DNA of 64,000 nt from the NCBI GenBank assembly GCA_001931875.2, contig MSJH02000029.1, positions 107,168 through 171,167 on the forward strand, given 5' to 3'. Under the pieces are notes generated by a model. It saw nothing but the letters and a program-made list of their open reading frames with translations. It searched no databases and had not been told where the DNA came from. This document shows, piece by piece, positions 32,620-44,400 of the stretch (within the stretch, counting starts at the first letter, position 1; each line of letters begins with the position of its first letter). The DNA comes from Byssochlamys sp. IMV 00236 (taxonomy: Eukaryota; Ascomycota; Eurotiomycetes; Eurotiales; Thermoascaceae). The position numbers and the translations under genes are program-made.

Positions 32620-35294
32620 GTCCAGGACATACGGCGGTGGGTCGGGCCAGTTAAGCCAAAAGGAGAAATTCGTGTATAATAATAAATACTTAGTTCCCTG
32701 GAAAAGCAGATCCTCTTACGGCGATGGCTATACTGCTTCGTAGGTAGTTTGAAGAAGTCCAAAAGACGACTCGAAGACGCCCAGGTTCACGAATCTAGGG
32801 AGTCAGCAGTGAATCCAGGGCCATTCCAGCCTCATGTCCGGTTGTTGCTGTCCAACGTGCGGCTCACTAGTCGGTCTCAGATGGCGATCCTCAATGCCTG
32901 CGCCACTAGATCCCCGCCACGAACAACGGCCGCGCAACTGACTAACGGTGTCAAACCTCCTTCAATCTCCACACTAGTAGTCCCTGGATGTTGTAACGGA
33001 TCTAAAACAGGACGAGACGCGCTCTCAATTTGGGCAATTTATGGGTCAGGCCGTTTTAACGGTCTGCACGCTGTCCTCCTATGTCTTGGAACTTGAGGTT
33101 ACTCGGCGCGATAGAATAAAGACAGCCGGAAATCAAACCCCTACAAGAAATCATAACCTCCAAGGTCCTCCTATTTCTTGTTTGGATATATGGTGTTCAA
33201 TTCTCACATCAAAATAAGAAGTGAAAATAAGCGATACCACGCCAGCCAACAATATGGGGCTGCTTGGGGGCCACATTTTTGGGGTCGGTCTTAATTTATA
33301 TATTTATGGTACTCCGTACTCCGTACATTTATCCCAGACCCCTCGTATCTATTTTTGTACTGTACTCCACAAACAAACGCCTTTAGACTCTAAGGACAAG
33401 TCTCTTTATACCACACCAAGACCCCCGTTGGACTCCCTGCTCGCACTCATAAGCTTCCCAGACCCAAGTCAGTAAAAGCTTTATCTATTCATTATATGCC
33501 CACTAATGGCCCCCCAAAAAGTCACAATTAGTCGGCAGTGTCGACTAAAAACACTCAGTGCCAGAGGTCGAGCAATCCCATTGCAACACTACCAGCCGGG
33601 CAATTAGAAAGCTCAGACGTCCTATACATCCACAGAATACTGAATATCTCAATTCTTTATTGTCTAGAAAAGAGGGGGCGCCCGTTATCAGAGAGTTATC
33701 TTACTTGGTTTGCCCTCCAAGTTGCTGCTTCATAGCCTGGAGTATACACAAAGGAACACTAATCTCAGCCCCCTTAATCGTAGTATGCCGCTTAAGAACC
33801 CCAATTACCGCTCCAATCTCGAGACTACATAAGCACACGGTGCATCCTTCAACAGTAGTAGTCTATCAGCTTCTCACCCTGTCACGAGTGATCTTGTCGT
33901 AAATCAGAATAGGATGCAAGGGGCTGAACGTCTAATTGCGGAGGCAATTCCTAGTTTTGGTCATGCGCAATCTGAAAATAATAAATTTTACTGTATGTGG
34001 TCGACGAACCTTGGCTTCTCAACGGATATGGCTTTATATCGTGATTGCAGATTCTCTGGACTCGTTCCTCTCGGCAAATTAAAGAGTCTGGTTGCACTCA
34101 TATTCATGAAAGACAGCATCGAAATCCTTTGTATGGTGCTCGTTTTGAGTTTATGAAGCTGCAATATAAATATGGCCATGGCGGTCCCCTTCACGACGCT
34201 GGCCATAGGAGACGCAAGAATAAGACATGGGCATTACTAGTACTGTACTATAAACAGTGCTGTTTCTAGACTAAGTGAAGCAATTCTCAATGGTCTGAAT
34301 ACGTAGTGCATCCAGTAGTCCTACACCATTTTGGCTTCAGGACGTACAAGACGGATAATCTTAAAACGTGAAGAGAGTTTCCATATTTTCGTAAACCCCA
34401 TGCTCTATCGACTCGGTTTGCTCAGTCATAAAAAAAGAAAGAAAACGAGGTGACAGGAAATAAGGAGAAATTCTAGATAGCAGTTGCCCAGCAAAGCTCT
34501 TCAAGTTGGTATGACTCGACAGCATTCAAGAGCAGATGGAATGTCGGAAAGTATCCTCGCTCTTCCGTCTTTACAGACAAGGTTTTTTGGAATGCTGTGT
34601 TGAACAAAAGAAAGTAGCTCTCCCAGGACGAGAACTATCATAGACTTCACACTTAGTCCTCCTCGATCTAGACGACGCAGACACAGAAAGACGGGGAATA
34701 AGTGACACAAGTATCATAAAGAAATAGTAGATAGGCGAAGAAAAGAAGACATCAGGGTCAGCTACCCACTTCTCCGTTACCTCTCAGCATGAGCCGTCAC
34801 AGTCGTAGATATGTGATAGATGATCCTCACATGGGTACAGTTAGGTGATGGGAATACAAACAAGGTAACAAACTTTTGAATCATTGAACGATGACAGGGC
34901 ATTAGTAGCGCAACAGGGAATACTAAGACGAAAGACATCATGAACCAAAAAGGAGGCTCAAGTAGCTGAAAGGCGCAGGCGATCTAGAACCGAGCCAAAA
35001 CAGCCACCAGGATGAGTAAAACCAGGCCACTTCCGTAGCTCGTGCAACTTGGGTGAGAAAGTACAGCCCTTGAGCACAGCCTGACGGAAATGAAGCGATC
35101 CTTTCCTTGAACCACCGTTCCCCGCAGGACGGTGGACGCACTCGAAATCGGAGCGCCAGGCACGCCAGTTGACAGAACAAACTTGATCAACCGCGCAAGC
35201 GAAGAAGAGTTAAACATCCAGCAGACTCCACGACACCAAAGACAAGCACGATGCCTCGATCCTAGACGGTTGCGTCAAACGGGTATTAGTACAT
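32620..35294. other. Long gene-free interval
   Basis: 2.67 kb between the start of the Sec2-like gene and the end of the eIF4B gene. It contains a doubled TACTCCGTA motif (33310-33325) and several unsupported frames of up to 115 codons (32749-33096, 33558-33902). I saw no recognisable transposon protein and no terminal repeats. Part of the right end (35000-35294) should be the eIF4B 3' UTR. Confidence 0.5.
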
Positions 35295-37197
35295 CTACTG
35301 GAATGCACGACCAGACTGTCCGCGACGGCTGTTGCGCTGCTTGGCGCTAACTGTGCTCCAGCCCTCATCATCCGCGGCCTCTGCAGGCTGGGCAGGACTC
35401 TTTCTCCAGTTCTCGTTTGTTTTGGCGGATGCAGCATCTTTGGGGGCTTCCTTCGATCCCTCTTCCGTCTTCTCTTCCGCTTCATGATCGGCAGTCATGC
35501 CATTCTCATCCTCGCCGGCCCGCCGGAGGATTTCGAAGTTCAGGTTCTTAGCACCCTGGGGTGTATCAGCACCGCCGTCTTTCGAGCCATTGGCATCGCC
35601 TTCTCTCTTTTCAGTCTTGGCCTGTTCCTTTGCGAGGCGCTGCTTCTCAGCCTTTTCCGCCTTGGCCTTCTCATCAGCTTCCTTCTTTTGACGAATAGCC
35701 AGCTGACGCTTCTCTTCGATCTCTCGCTCCCTAGCGGCAGTATCAATCGGTCGCGCCGCACCGAAGGGATTCGATTTCGGGTCTGCTGGCCGTGCTGCAG
35801 GTGCTGCGGGTTCGGCTTCAGAGACAGTCCTCTTCTGTAAGTTCAGCTTGGGTCTCACTGCTGGCGCAGGAGCAGCGACAGGAGAGGGAGGGTTGCTAGG
35901 CCCCTTTGGCGCAGGGTCAGGTCGCATCTTAGATCTCCACTGGTTGTCAAGCTCCGGGGCAGTTGGGGTTCGCTCTTCCTTGAATTCGCGTCTGGGAGGC
36001 CTTGATCCATCCTGCGATCGTCCTTCGCCCCAAGCGGGGGAGCTTCTCCTGAACTGCGGACCCTCATTGCTGCGCGGGCGACCGCCCTCTCTAAGGGGCC
36101 CGCTCACAGGGGACAGAGGACCTTTGCGTTCCCAGTTGCCAAAGTCTCTGACCTTTCCATCACCCTCGAAGTTGCGTCGGCTGCTAGTCCGGTCGCTTCC
36201 AGCATCAGACACATTGTCGAAGCTGCGACCATATCCGGGCCTGTCAGAGACACGACGAGCATTGGGAAGATCCGGAAGAGGTCCCTTGCGAGACCAGTCA
36301 CTGAAGTCCCTTGTGCTTTCTGGGCGGTCCTTGGCTATAGATAACGTTAGCGAGCCATGTCCTCGAACCGGGGGATATCAGGAAACCGTACGTGGATCCG
36401 CAACGCTGACTCTGATCGCCCGTCCCTGGAAACTGGTGCCTGAATAGGTGAGGGCCTTCTTTAATCCCTCGACGCTAGCGAACTCGACATATCCGAATCC
36501 CTTCGGGGTCCTGGTCAGTTTGTCCTCGACGATGCGTACGTTTGTCACCTCGCAGTCAGCGAAGAGATCAGTGATGTCGCCCTGGGTCGCATCGAAGGAC
36601 AGGTTCCCAAGATGAGCGGTGTAGGGAGGCTGGGTTGGAAGAGGGAGTTCTTCTCTGGGGGTGAAACTCGTACGGTCACGGTCTAGGTTTTTAACGTCAG
36701 TATCAGATGCCTTCGCGCACACACCGGGACAATCGGGATTTGTACCATAACCATTAAAGCCAGTCGCGTTGCCCATAGTGCGGCGTTCACCTCCGTAGCT
36801 GGTCAAGGACGAGGGGGCTATTGTGAATTAGACATCATATTTCGAGTAAGAGGTATCGCACCAGGAAAATATGAATGACATACCGGCTGGATATCAAAAT
36901 TGTCAGCAAGTGGTATAATCGTTGGAATTTTGATCTTCAACAGCATGAGACTCACCTGGAAGGGGCACATCGTCCATCTCGTCGGCCCACGAGCCGAGAC
37001 CTGTCCATCATCAGTGACTGACGATCACCCACATAGATCTCCGCCACTTACTCTCATCGGCCAAGAAGGTCGATATGGACATCTTCTGGGCTTTGGGCTT
37101 TGCGGGCGCTAAAGACAACAGCATCAGTACGATACATCCTCATCACTGCCGGTATAGATAGGGTGTGGGATGGGTGGGAGCCTGGAGACGAACCCAT
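35295..37197 (-). CDS. Translation initiation factor eIF4B (Tif3/Sce3 homologue)
   Basis: RNA-binding factor that helps eIF4A unwind mRNA 5' leaders. Minus-strand exons are 37197..37194 (ATG plus one base), 37108..37052, 37000..36956, 36886..36884 (probable 3-nt microexon), 36817..36746, 36682..36392 and 36334..35295. These give 503 residues, or 502 without the microexon. The joined N-terminus MAPAKPKAQKMSISTFLADE, then SLGSWADEMDDVPLP, is the fungal eIF4B start (MAPKK..KM.L..FL.D...GSWADE), which supports the 4-nt first exon. One RRM spans about 82-156, with RNP1 KGFGYVEF (121-128). Repeats DFSDWSRKGPLP and DFGNWERKGPLS follow, as in Tif3, and then a basic/acidic C-terminal half (RQKKEADEKAKAEKAEKQR) ending near WSTVSAKQRNSRRG. 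Introns 1 to 6 are 85, 51, 69, 66, 63 and 57 nt. Confidence 0.88.
36884..36886 (-). other. Probable 3-nt microexon of the eIF4B gene
   Basis: On the minus strand the trinucleotide CCG is preceded by GCTGAC..ATATCCAG and followed by GTATGT. It splits a 138-nt interval into introns of 69 and 66 nt, both normal for this genome. Including it changes A-P-S to A-A-P-S and keeps the frame. The competing model is a single 138-nt intron. Confidence 0.5.
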
Positions 37198-38992
37198 GAT
37201 TGCGGTAGTTCAAGTGGGAAACGCGCCCAGGCGATTGTGCGCGTCTCTGTTCGCAGAAAGGGGGACGCTGAAAGATGGAAGAATCCTTCAGCAACGATAG
37301 CAGTGTGTGAGTAAGTGCAGGGGCCGGCGATGTCAGACCCAAAGGTGATGTGAAGGTGGTAGGTGCAGCAATACTCCGCAGTGAAGAGCAGAGGGGAAGT
37401 AGGCAAAATGGACTTTGGTCGTTTCTCCGTGAGGATAAATTTTAGTGATGACGCTAGAAAAGTCAGCCTGAGGCGTGGTGCGGCTCCTTTGCCGACGACG
37501 GCAGCCACGCTCCTCTGCCTCGAACCACCGCAAGTCTGGAGCGCAAATCGGCCGCTAATCTAGGAATTCCTCTTTTTCTTTCTCCCGGTTCATTCTGCTC
37601 GTCTGGCTTCTTCGTCCTCTCTTCTCGTTGTGCTTCTCGGCTGTCTCGACTTGAGATTCGCCGGCCGGTGGGACCGGATCAAGCCTTTCATTCTAGAGTA
37701 GTTATCATGCCCCAGCCCTCTAAGTATGTAGACTATGGTAAAAACCGGCAGACACTAAAACATCCGACCTGCAGGCCCTGCGTTCCATTCATCCATTCCA
37801 TAGATGGATCAGCAGATGCTTCAGATACTCACTGCAACTGACCTCACTTCTCAAAGAACATCTACTGAACAAGGTGACATTGTCTCATGCTGACTGTTCT
37901 ATCTTCCGGATAGTTAACTAACCATCAAGAGATATTATGCATGGTACTGACTAACTCCATTCTTTAACTTACCATCGGAGCTCGAAAACCTGCCAAGACT
38001 CGTTCATTCCATGACCGTATGCGGTGCCGCTACCTTCTTTTATGCTGGGAAATATCATATCCAGAGTTCATCCTCAAGTGATTCTCTGCGAGTTTCTTGA
38101 AGTAAAAGGGTACCCGATACCAGGGCATGTTAGCACCAACACCAACAACAAGAGCTGAGTATGTGTTCTATTGAGCCTGAATATACAGTCTGGCTTCGAT
38201 GCATATTGCTACGAAGAGCAGAGCGATATCAGTACGGCTGTGATGACCATTTATGTCGAAACGATCCAGTGGCACTATAACGTCCTTGCACGTTTGCATG
38301 ATGAGTTGCAAAAGACTGTATGCCATCTGTAGTAAGGATAACGGCCAGCGCCGAATGGAAAAAGAAGATCCATGGCCCTAACCCCAGATAAACCAATTTC
38401 CAACGGTAACTTAAGAACAATGCTCGAATTAGCGGACCGTTCGTCCGGCGGCCCTGCTCTGCAGAGCTTAGTCACAGCCGGGGTGCAGCTGTGGCAAGGA
38501 GCTGTCATACGATGTTCCAAGGGTCCGGGATAGGGGATATCTACGAGGAGTATAGAACTGCCAGTTGGGTCGACTGCTTTGACTGCTACTGCTCGAGTAG
38601 TACTAGGCAGTGTCTAGATCCCGGGATAGGAATTCGTGCAGCTGGCCAATCAACGTGTGATACTACTGACTTGGGATCGGAATTACTCCTCCAGCATGAA
38701 TTCTCAACGGCCTCCAAAGGTCACGTCGTAACATATGTGAAGCAATATGATCGGTTATGCCGCCCTCTATAGTTCTCCCACCAGAATAGTAACAATAATA
38801 ATTGCCAAAATCTGTACTCGAATCATCACGATATGTTCATAATTAACCATATTGCTCTGATTACATAACCATAGTGTTGATCACGTGCATATCGCTCAAC
38901 GCTTCGAGAATTGCAACACCCTCTACGTTTCCAGAGCGCAGGAGTCCTCGACGGCAGGTTTAAGACGCATTAAAGCTGCGTAATGGGCCAAG
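37198..38992. other. Divergent intergenic region, eIF4B to Tim17-family gene
   Basis: 1.8 kb between two start codons. Near 37560-37710 there is pyrimidine-rich sequence, then ATGCCCCAGCCCTCTAAG running directly into a GTATGT donor (37708 onward). A CTGCAG acceptor follows near 37772, making a spliced frame of only about 26 codons. A 30-codon ATG frame (37804-37893) begins MDQQMLQILTATDL. Neither is long enough to call a gene. Confidence 0.4.
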
Positions 38993-39953
38993 ATGGGTGG
39001 GAAGGATGAAGCAATTCCAGTTTTTGGCTCAGATGTTCTCCTACCAGCTCTGAAAGCTGGGGGTTTGAGCGGTACGTTTTCCCTTGCACTTTCTTTTCTT
39101 CCCTGCTCGAGAGCGGAGACCGGTTCTTGTTATGCAGCTGCATATGTATGGGATTCCATGATTGCTTTCTTCTGAATTTAAGCCATGAAATCGCAGGACA
39201 TGCCACTTTGATGATGCCTTAATTACTGTGTGCCTGTGGCTTTGTGACTGACTGACTAATTTATTTATTCATACAGGATCGGCTGGTCTGCTGTACGGAG
39301 GTATTTCTGGTATCCTCACCAGCTCTCCTCACCAGGTTGCCCATTCAGTGTCGCATGGAATCCATTGGTTTGCACTAGGCAGCTCATTTTGGTGTAAGTA
39401 CATTTTTTACTCAGGTCTTGTGTGTTTTGGGCAATATTTAAAAAAAAATTTGAAACTTAGGGTTGAGGAGTAATATTCTGAAACTCCATTTCCAGAACGA
39501 TGCTTCTCCGAAAGAACGTGCCTATACGAGCGCCATTTCTGGTGGGGTTGCGGGAGGTGCAGTAACGCGGCTTATGGGTAAATTGAATGATTGTATTTAT
39601 GTGATATTCGAAAGAAAGTCCACTGACGAACGTACGTAGGTGGTCGCCTTGTCCCAGGTGTCGTGATCTTCTCGATGCTGGGGTATCTTGGCCAGAGTTC
39701 TTACAATGCCATTGACCGATGGCAGGCACAGCGTGCACAGGAGGGTCCATCGAAGCCCTTTCTGCAGCGGTTAGCGGACTCGAAATGGGTCCCGTTGAAG
39801 GCCCTCTCCGATGAGGACTATAAGCATATGCTGAGCGAGAAGCTACTGAACATTGAGGCAGAGATCGCGCTTATTGACGATAAGATCCAGGACCTCGAGA
39901 AGTTGAAGGCGTCCAGCTCGGAAGTGAAGGTGCCGGAATCGAGAGCGAAATAA
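38993..39953 (+). CDS. Tim17/Tim22/Tim23-family membrane protein
   Basis: Exons 38993..39071, 39277..39393, 39461..39577 and 39640..39953 give 208 residues. The introns are 205, 67 and 62 nt. The first is long, and an extra small exon inside it cannot be excluded. The third exon must begin at the ACTTAG acceptor (39460), since the later TTTCCAG acceptor would create a stop; this gives FWWLRSNILKLHF. Gly-rich hydrophobic segments (SAGLLYGGISGIL, TSAISGGVAGGAVTRLMGGRLVPGVVIFSMLGYLGQ) are typical of the Tim17/22/23/PMP24 superfamily, whose members sit in mitochondrial or peroxisomal membranes. The C-terminal 80 residues are soluble with a helical stretch (LNIEAEIALIDDKIQDLEKLK). It does not look like canonical Tim17, Tim22 or Tim23, so it is a divergent member of unknown specific role. 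Confidence 0.78.
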
Positions 39954-41404
39954 GAAATATTACTTATTATTATTATTCCCTAGAAATAATAATCACTTAC
40001 CTGTTCAGGCATGTTGCGGGACTGCGGCGTATCCAGCGTCTCGAAATACGGTGGTGGGATAAGCGAGGCGAACAAACAATATTAAATCAATCCCTATTGA
40101 GGACATTCGAGGCTGTACTCTATGATGCTTGGCCCCACCGCGGTCGATAGTTAGCATCCCCCTTCGTTGCGTATGTGGTGAATAAGAATTCGATGCGCGG
40201 AACTCCCGGGACCGGCGAGAGTTTAAGAGCGGGAACCTCTTGTGGAGTGGCAAGACCAACAATCTTTTTCTGATGTTGGTGATTTTTTTTATGTTGCCGG
40301 AGCCCCTGGACAATTATCGTGTTAGGAATCAGAGATCGATGTTCGGGGAGTTCCTCCTACCTTAGGCGTATCTAAATCGAGAACATCATTAACGGTCTCC
40401 CTCTTCTTATGGTGATCGTCGAGGTTAGAACAACTCCGTGTCTGCTAGTCAGGGCCTGTGGGCACGTGTCTTGGGGCTCCTGAAGGAGAAATCGTAATAA
40501 TAATGCCTCCGCGACGGGCGATGTTAGTTAGTGTCGTGTCTCCGCTTTTTAGCTTCGATTCCTCGCAGTGAAAGACGGCAGCTCGGATACGGAGTACCAA
40601 AGCATTATTATTGCAGACAAAGGACGCTGTCGTTCGATCCTACTACTGAAAACGGACTGTCCACGATAGTGTCACAGAGTTATTTAGTTACACATCCAAC
40701 AAGAATCGTATAAGTTATAATTTAATTACACGAAGCAGGCTGGGAAAGGGCTTCCCTCCAAAACGAACCACCCGATAGATAGATAATAGTTCGTGTCCGG
40801 ATCGCCCATTCCGACCGACGGATTGGCCCAACAGCACACGACGGACCGGGACCCGGCGCCAGGGTGAACGAACAAGCCTCTCTGCCGTTCTGGAAGCGCT
40901 GCTGGAGGGGACAAGAAGACGGAGAAGGGACTCTAAGAGAGGCTTGGTCAGGCTTGGTCCGCAGTTGGTCCGCATTCTGTCCTCTCTGAAGTCACTGAGT
41001 CTAATTTACCTGTCTGGCCTAAAAACCAGTAATATACCTCTCCCAACCGATCTCCGTTTCCCAACCCATTCCTGTTGGAACGGCCGTGCCTTGCAGTGGA
41101 GGAAAAACAAGGGCAAATAATACAGAGACAAAAAGAAGTTGACACGCAGCATGAAAGGTTCACGACAGCTACGTTTCTCTCCCGACGCTTCGCATCCGGG
41201 CGCGCAAGCCAGAGCCAACTGAACCCTGAGCCACCGGCGGCAGCATCGCGATTACGGCTTGTCCGGCTCATGCGGTCGATGCAGCCATAACAACAGACTT
41301 TATATCAATTGCAGCGGGGGATCGAGGCGGTTGCTATCGTTTAGATGCTTTGAACGGCATCTGGCCGTGAAGCGGAGTGAACCGGTCGTGGCCACGCAGG
41401 CAAG
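39954..41404. other. Intergenic region, Tim17-family gene to fmp27
   Basis: 1.45 kb with a short TTA/ATT run (39962-39977), a TACGGAGTA motif (40588-40596) and no supportable gene. The right part is the promoter and leader of the Fmp27-like gene. Confidence 0.5.
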
Positions 41405-44400
41405 ATGACTTTCTTCAGCCCGACGACGCTGGTGGTCGGCTTCCTGCTCCTTTACCTAGCCTCCTTCATACTATTGGCCATTATACGCATCGGGACTGGC
41501 ATTTCGATTCAGAGAGTTGGCTATTTCTCCCTCCGACGCATCGCATACGCCCCGAGGGAGGGGATACAGCTGGAAATCCGCGGGCTCGGGTTGTCACTCC
41601 ACCGTCCCTCCTTTGCTAAGCCGACATGGGTCAGCCTCCGGATAACGGACTTGAAGGTAACTTGTGACACGAAGGCGCTGGAAAGGAGTAAACATGCAGC
41701 GCATCAGCGAGACGGATCGATATCCTCGGATCACTCGTCGGACGAGACAGATGTCAAGGACACGGGATCCGGCCGCAGTTCGCCTTCAAGGTCGCGGAGT
41801 AAGACGTGGAAGACATTGACCAAGGTGAAGGAGCGGATCAAACGGGTCCACAGACAGATACATTGGTTGAAGATGGTCGATGTCGTGGCAGCGAACACCA
41901 CGATCCACTTTACGGAGGCCGGTTATATTCAGGTTGGCTATCTCACGATGGCTGTGGATACCAGGCGCAAGATGGTGGATAGAGGGAAACTCTTTCGACA
42001 CAAGAAGGATCCATCTGGGGAGCAGAGCCCTGCGGAATGGATGCTGAATGTGCGGAATATCCTGCTGGCCGTCGACGGCCACGATCCGATGGAATTGGTG
42101 GATAATATAGGGATCAACATACACGGACTTCTCTACAAGGATCTCGAGGGTCTGAGGGACACATCGGTTGCAATCAAAATTGGAAGATTGCACGTTCCTT
42201 ATGACGACCTCATGACATTGTCGAAAAAGGTGAAGCAGTCCAATTCCAACGTATCGAAGGGCGACTCCCCCGAATTGGACGGTAAAATATCTTTCGCCGA
42301 TTTTGTCGAAGAGTTGGACAGGCCAGGAACTCAGGAGGATGCTATTGTCCAGACGGTAGCCGACTGCAAGGAATTCGCCAGCTCTCTGTTACGTGGTATA
42401 CAAGAGTTCCAGATAGCACTGAGCTTTTTCAGGGCGTCGAGACGAATCCAGCCTGCCGTGGAGGATCAAAAGTCCATGTACCTCAATGTTGTTACGCACG
42501 AGATTGGTGTGGACCTGCACCGAATGGATCCGGAGACCCCAGCACATCGGATGTACTTCCAACGGAATGATGTTGCTCACCAAGCCCTGCTAGCCGCGAT
42601 CTCCCTGTCTGTCAGTCTGGATGACAGCTCTGGCGAAACGGATAAGATCTTGTATGTTCCAATGGCTACCACGACAATCAAAACTACACTACCTTCCAAG
42701 ACCGTGAGTTTGGCCAATGAGAGTGATCCGGAGGAACGCAATACCAATGTTCTTTTCGCCAACCTTGTGGTGACATCGCCCTCTGTCGATTTGGAGCCGC
42801 AACATTGTTCTCGATTACTCGATCTAGCGCAGACACGGGCATCGTCTCGAAGGAAAAGGAATAATAATAATAATAATAACCATCGACTGATTTCGCGCCT
42901 GCTACCTAAACTGAGCATCAAGTTGTCGATCCATGAACCCGTTCTTCGATTCGTCCTACCCATCACAGAAACTGCAGGATCCGCACCCTGTGACTACAAC
43001 CTCCTCATATCTTCGATATCTTCAATGTCTATGGATATCGAGTCGTCTCACTCGACAGAGGGCGGACTCCATTATTCCTTGTCATCCATATACAGAATCA
43101 CCTCCCATCAGTTCTATTACCAGACCCCCGCCGGAGTGAAGCATAACATCTTGACTACGGAGAACATGGAAATCAAAGTCCTGCTCAATGCCTCTCCCGA
43201 AGTTTGCGTTATCGCTTCAGGAAACATGAACTGCTTCTCGGTTCATATGGTTAATGATGAAGTTAATCGTGGGATTCGCCAGGTCATCGAACAATTCCAG
43301 ACCCATGTGCAGCCGAAGAAGACGATGCCCGGTGATGAAAATAAACCAAGTGTGTTAAGGAGGATACCACCGTGGCTTTTGAGATTCCAATTTGAGGCTA
43401 CCGGATCGAGCTTTGAGGTCGCCGGCTTTGACTCCAGTGTCTCTGAGATAAATCGTGGCATCGCACTGCAGCTGCAGTCCTGGACTGCGGATTATAGAGC
43501 TCAGAAACTTGAGCCGAATAGGACGCTCCCCAGACGAAGGACGTCTACTCACTCTACTGTTGGGGACGAGGCGTCTTTCCTCTTCCCTCCCACATCACCG
43601 CCTAGAAGTTCCCGTCAGGGACAAGCTGACGGCAGACGGTTGGCATTCCATGTGCGAGGCCTCGAAGGGTTTGCGATAGAATCGGAGGACTATATAGAAC
43701 CGGATCCATTCTTTTCAATGCCTCGATTTGAAGTCGCTCTCAGCACTCACAGCGACCCTCATGGTCCTATATCGCACATCAATTCCGTGATCAAAGGGGT
43801 CTATCTTGAGTACTCGCTCTACCGATATTATTGCCTCGGGGTTGCAGGATACGTGCTACGGGACACTTTCATGCGTCCTGCGCAACAGGGTGCAGCACCT
43901 ACAGGCGATTATCGGCTTCATGATTATACTCCGAAGAGTTCGGCCCAAATCCCGCTGTCGCCTTCAGCCAAAAGAGAGCTCGTCACTGTTGATGTCAGAG
44001 CGACTCTCATACAAGTTAAGGCTTCATTGCCTTCTGATCCTCCCATGATGGTGCAGATATACGGCTTCACAGCTGGTCGTCACCGCTGGACGGCTCCCTT
44101 CACAAGATGTCAACTGATTCGCCTTCATGCGGAAGCTCCTAAACTGAAAGGAGTTTGGGCGAGAATTGTCAGTATGAACAATGTGAGGCTCGATCTACGT
44201 GAGATCCGCCGAAAGCAGGGCGATATTATGCGTGAAGAACGCTCCATCGACCTGTATACGGATTTCATTCGGATAGGTGTCCCTCATCACATGATTATGC
44301 ACCGCATCTTCGACAATTGCGTCAACGCCATGAAAGCAATGAAACAGCTGAACCATCGCTTTAAAACTGGTTCGACCGAATACGTTCTGGGAAAGGAGCC

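Noticed and set aside
33538..33902. Frames of 65 and 114 codons considered as transposon remnants
   Set aside because: No reverse transcriptase, integrase or transposase motif and no flanking repeats were seen.
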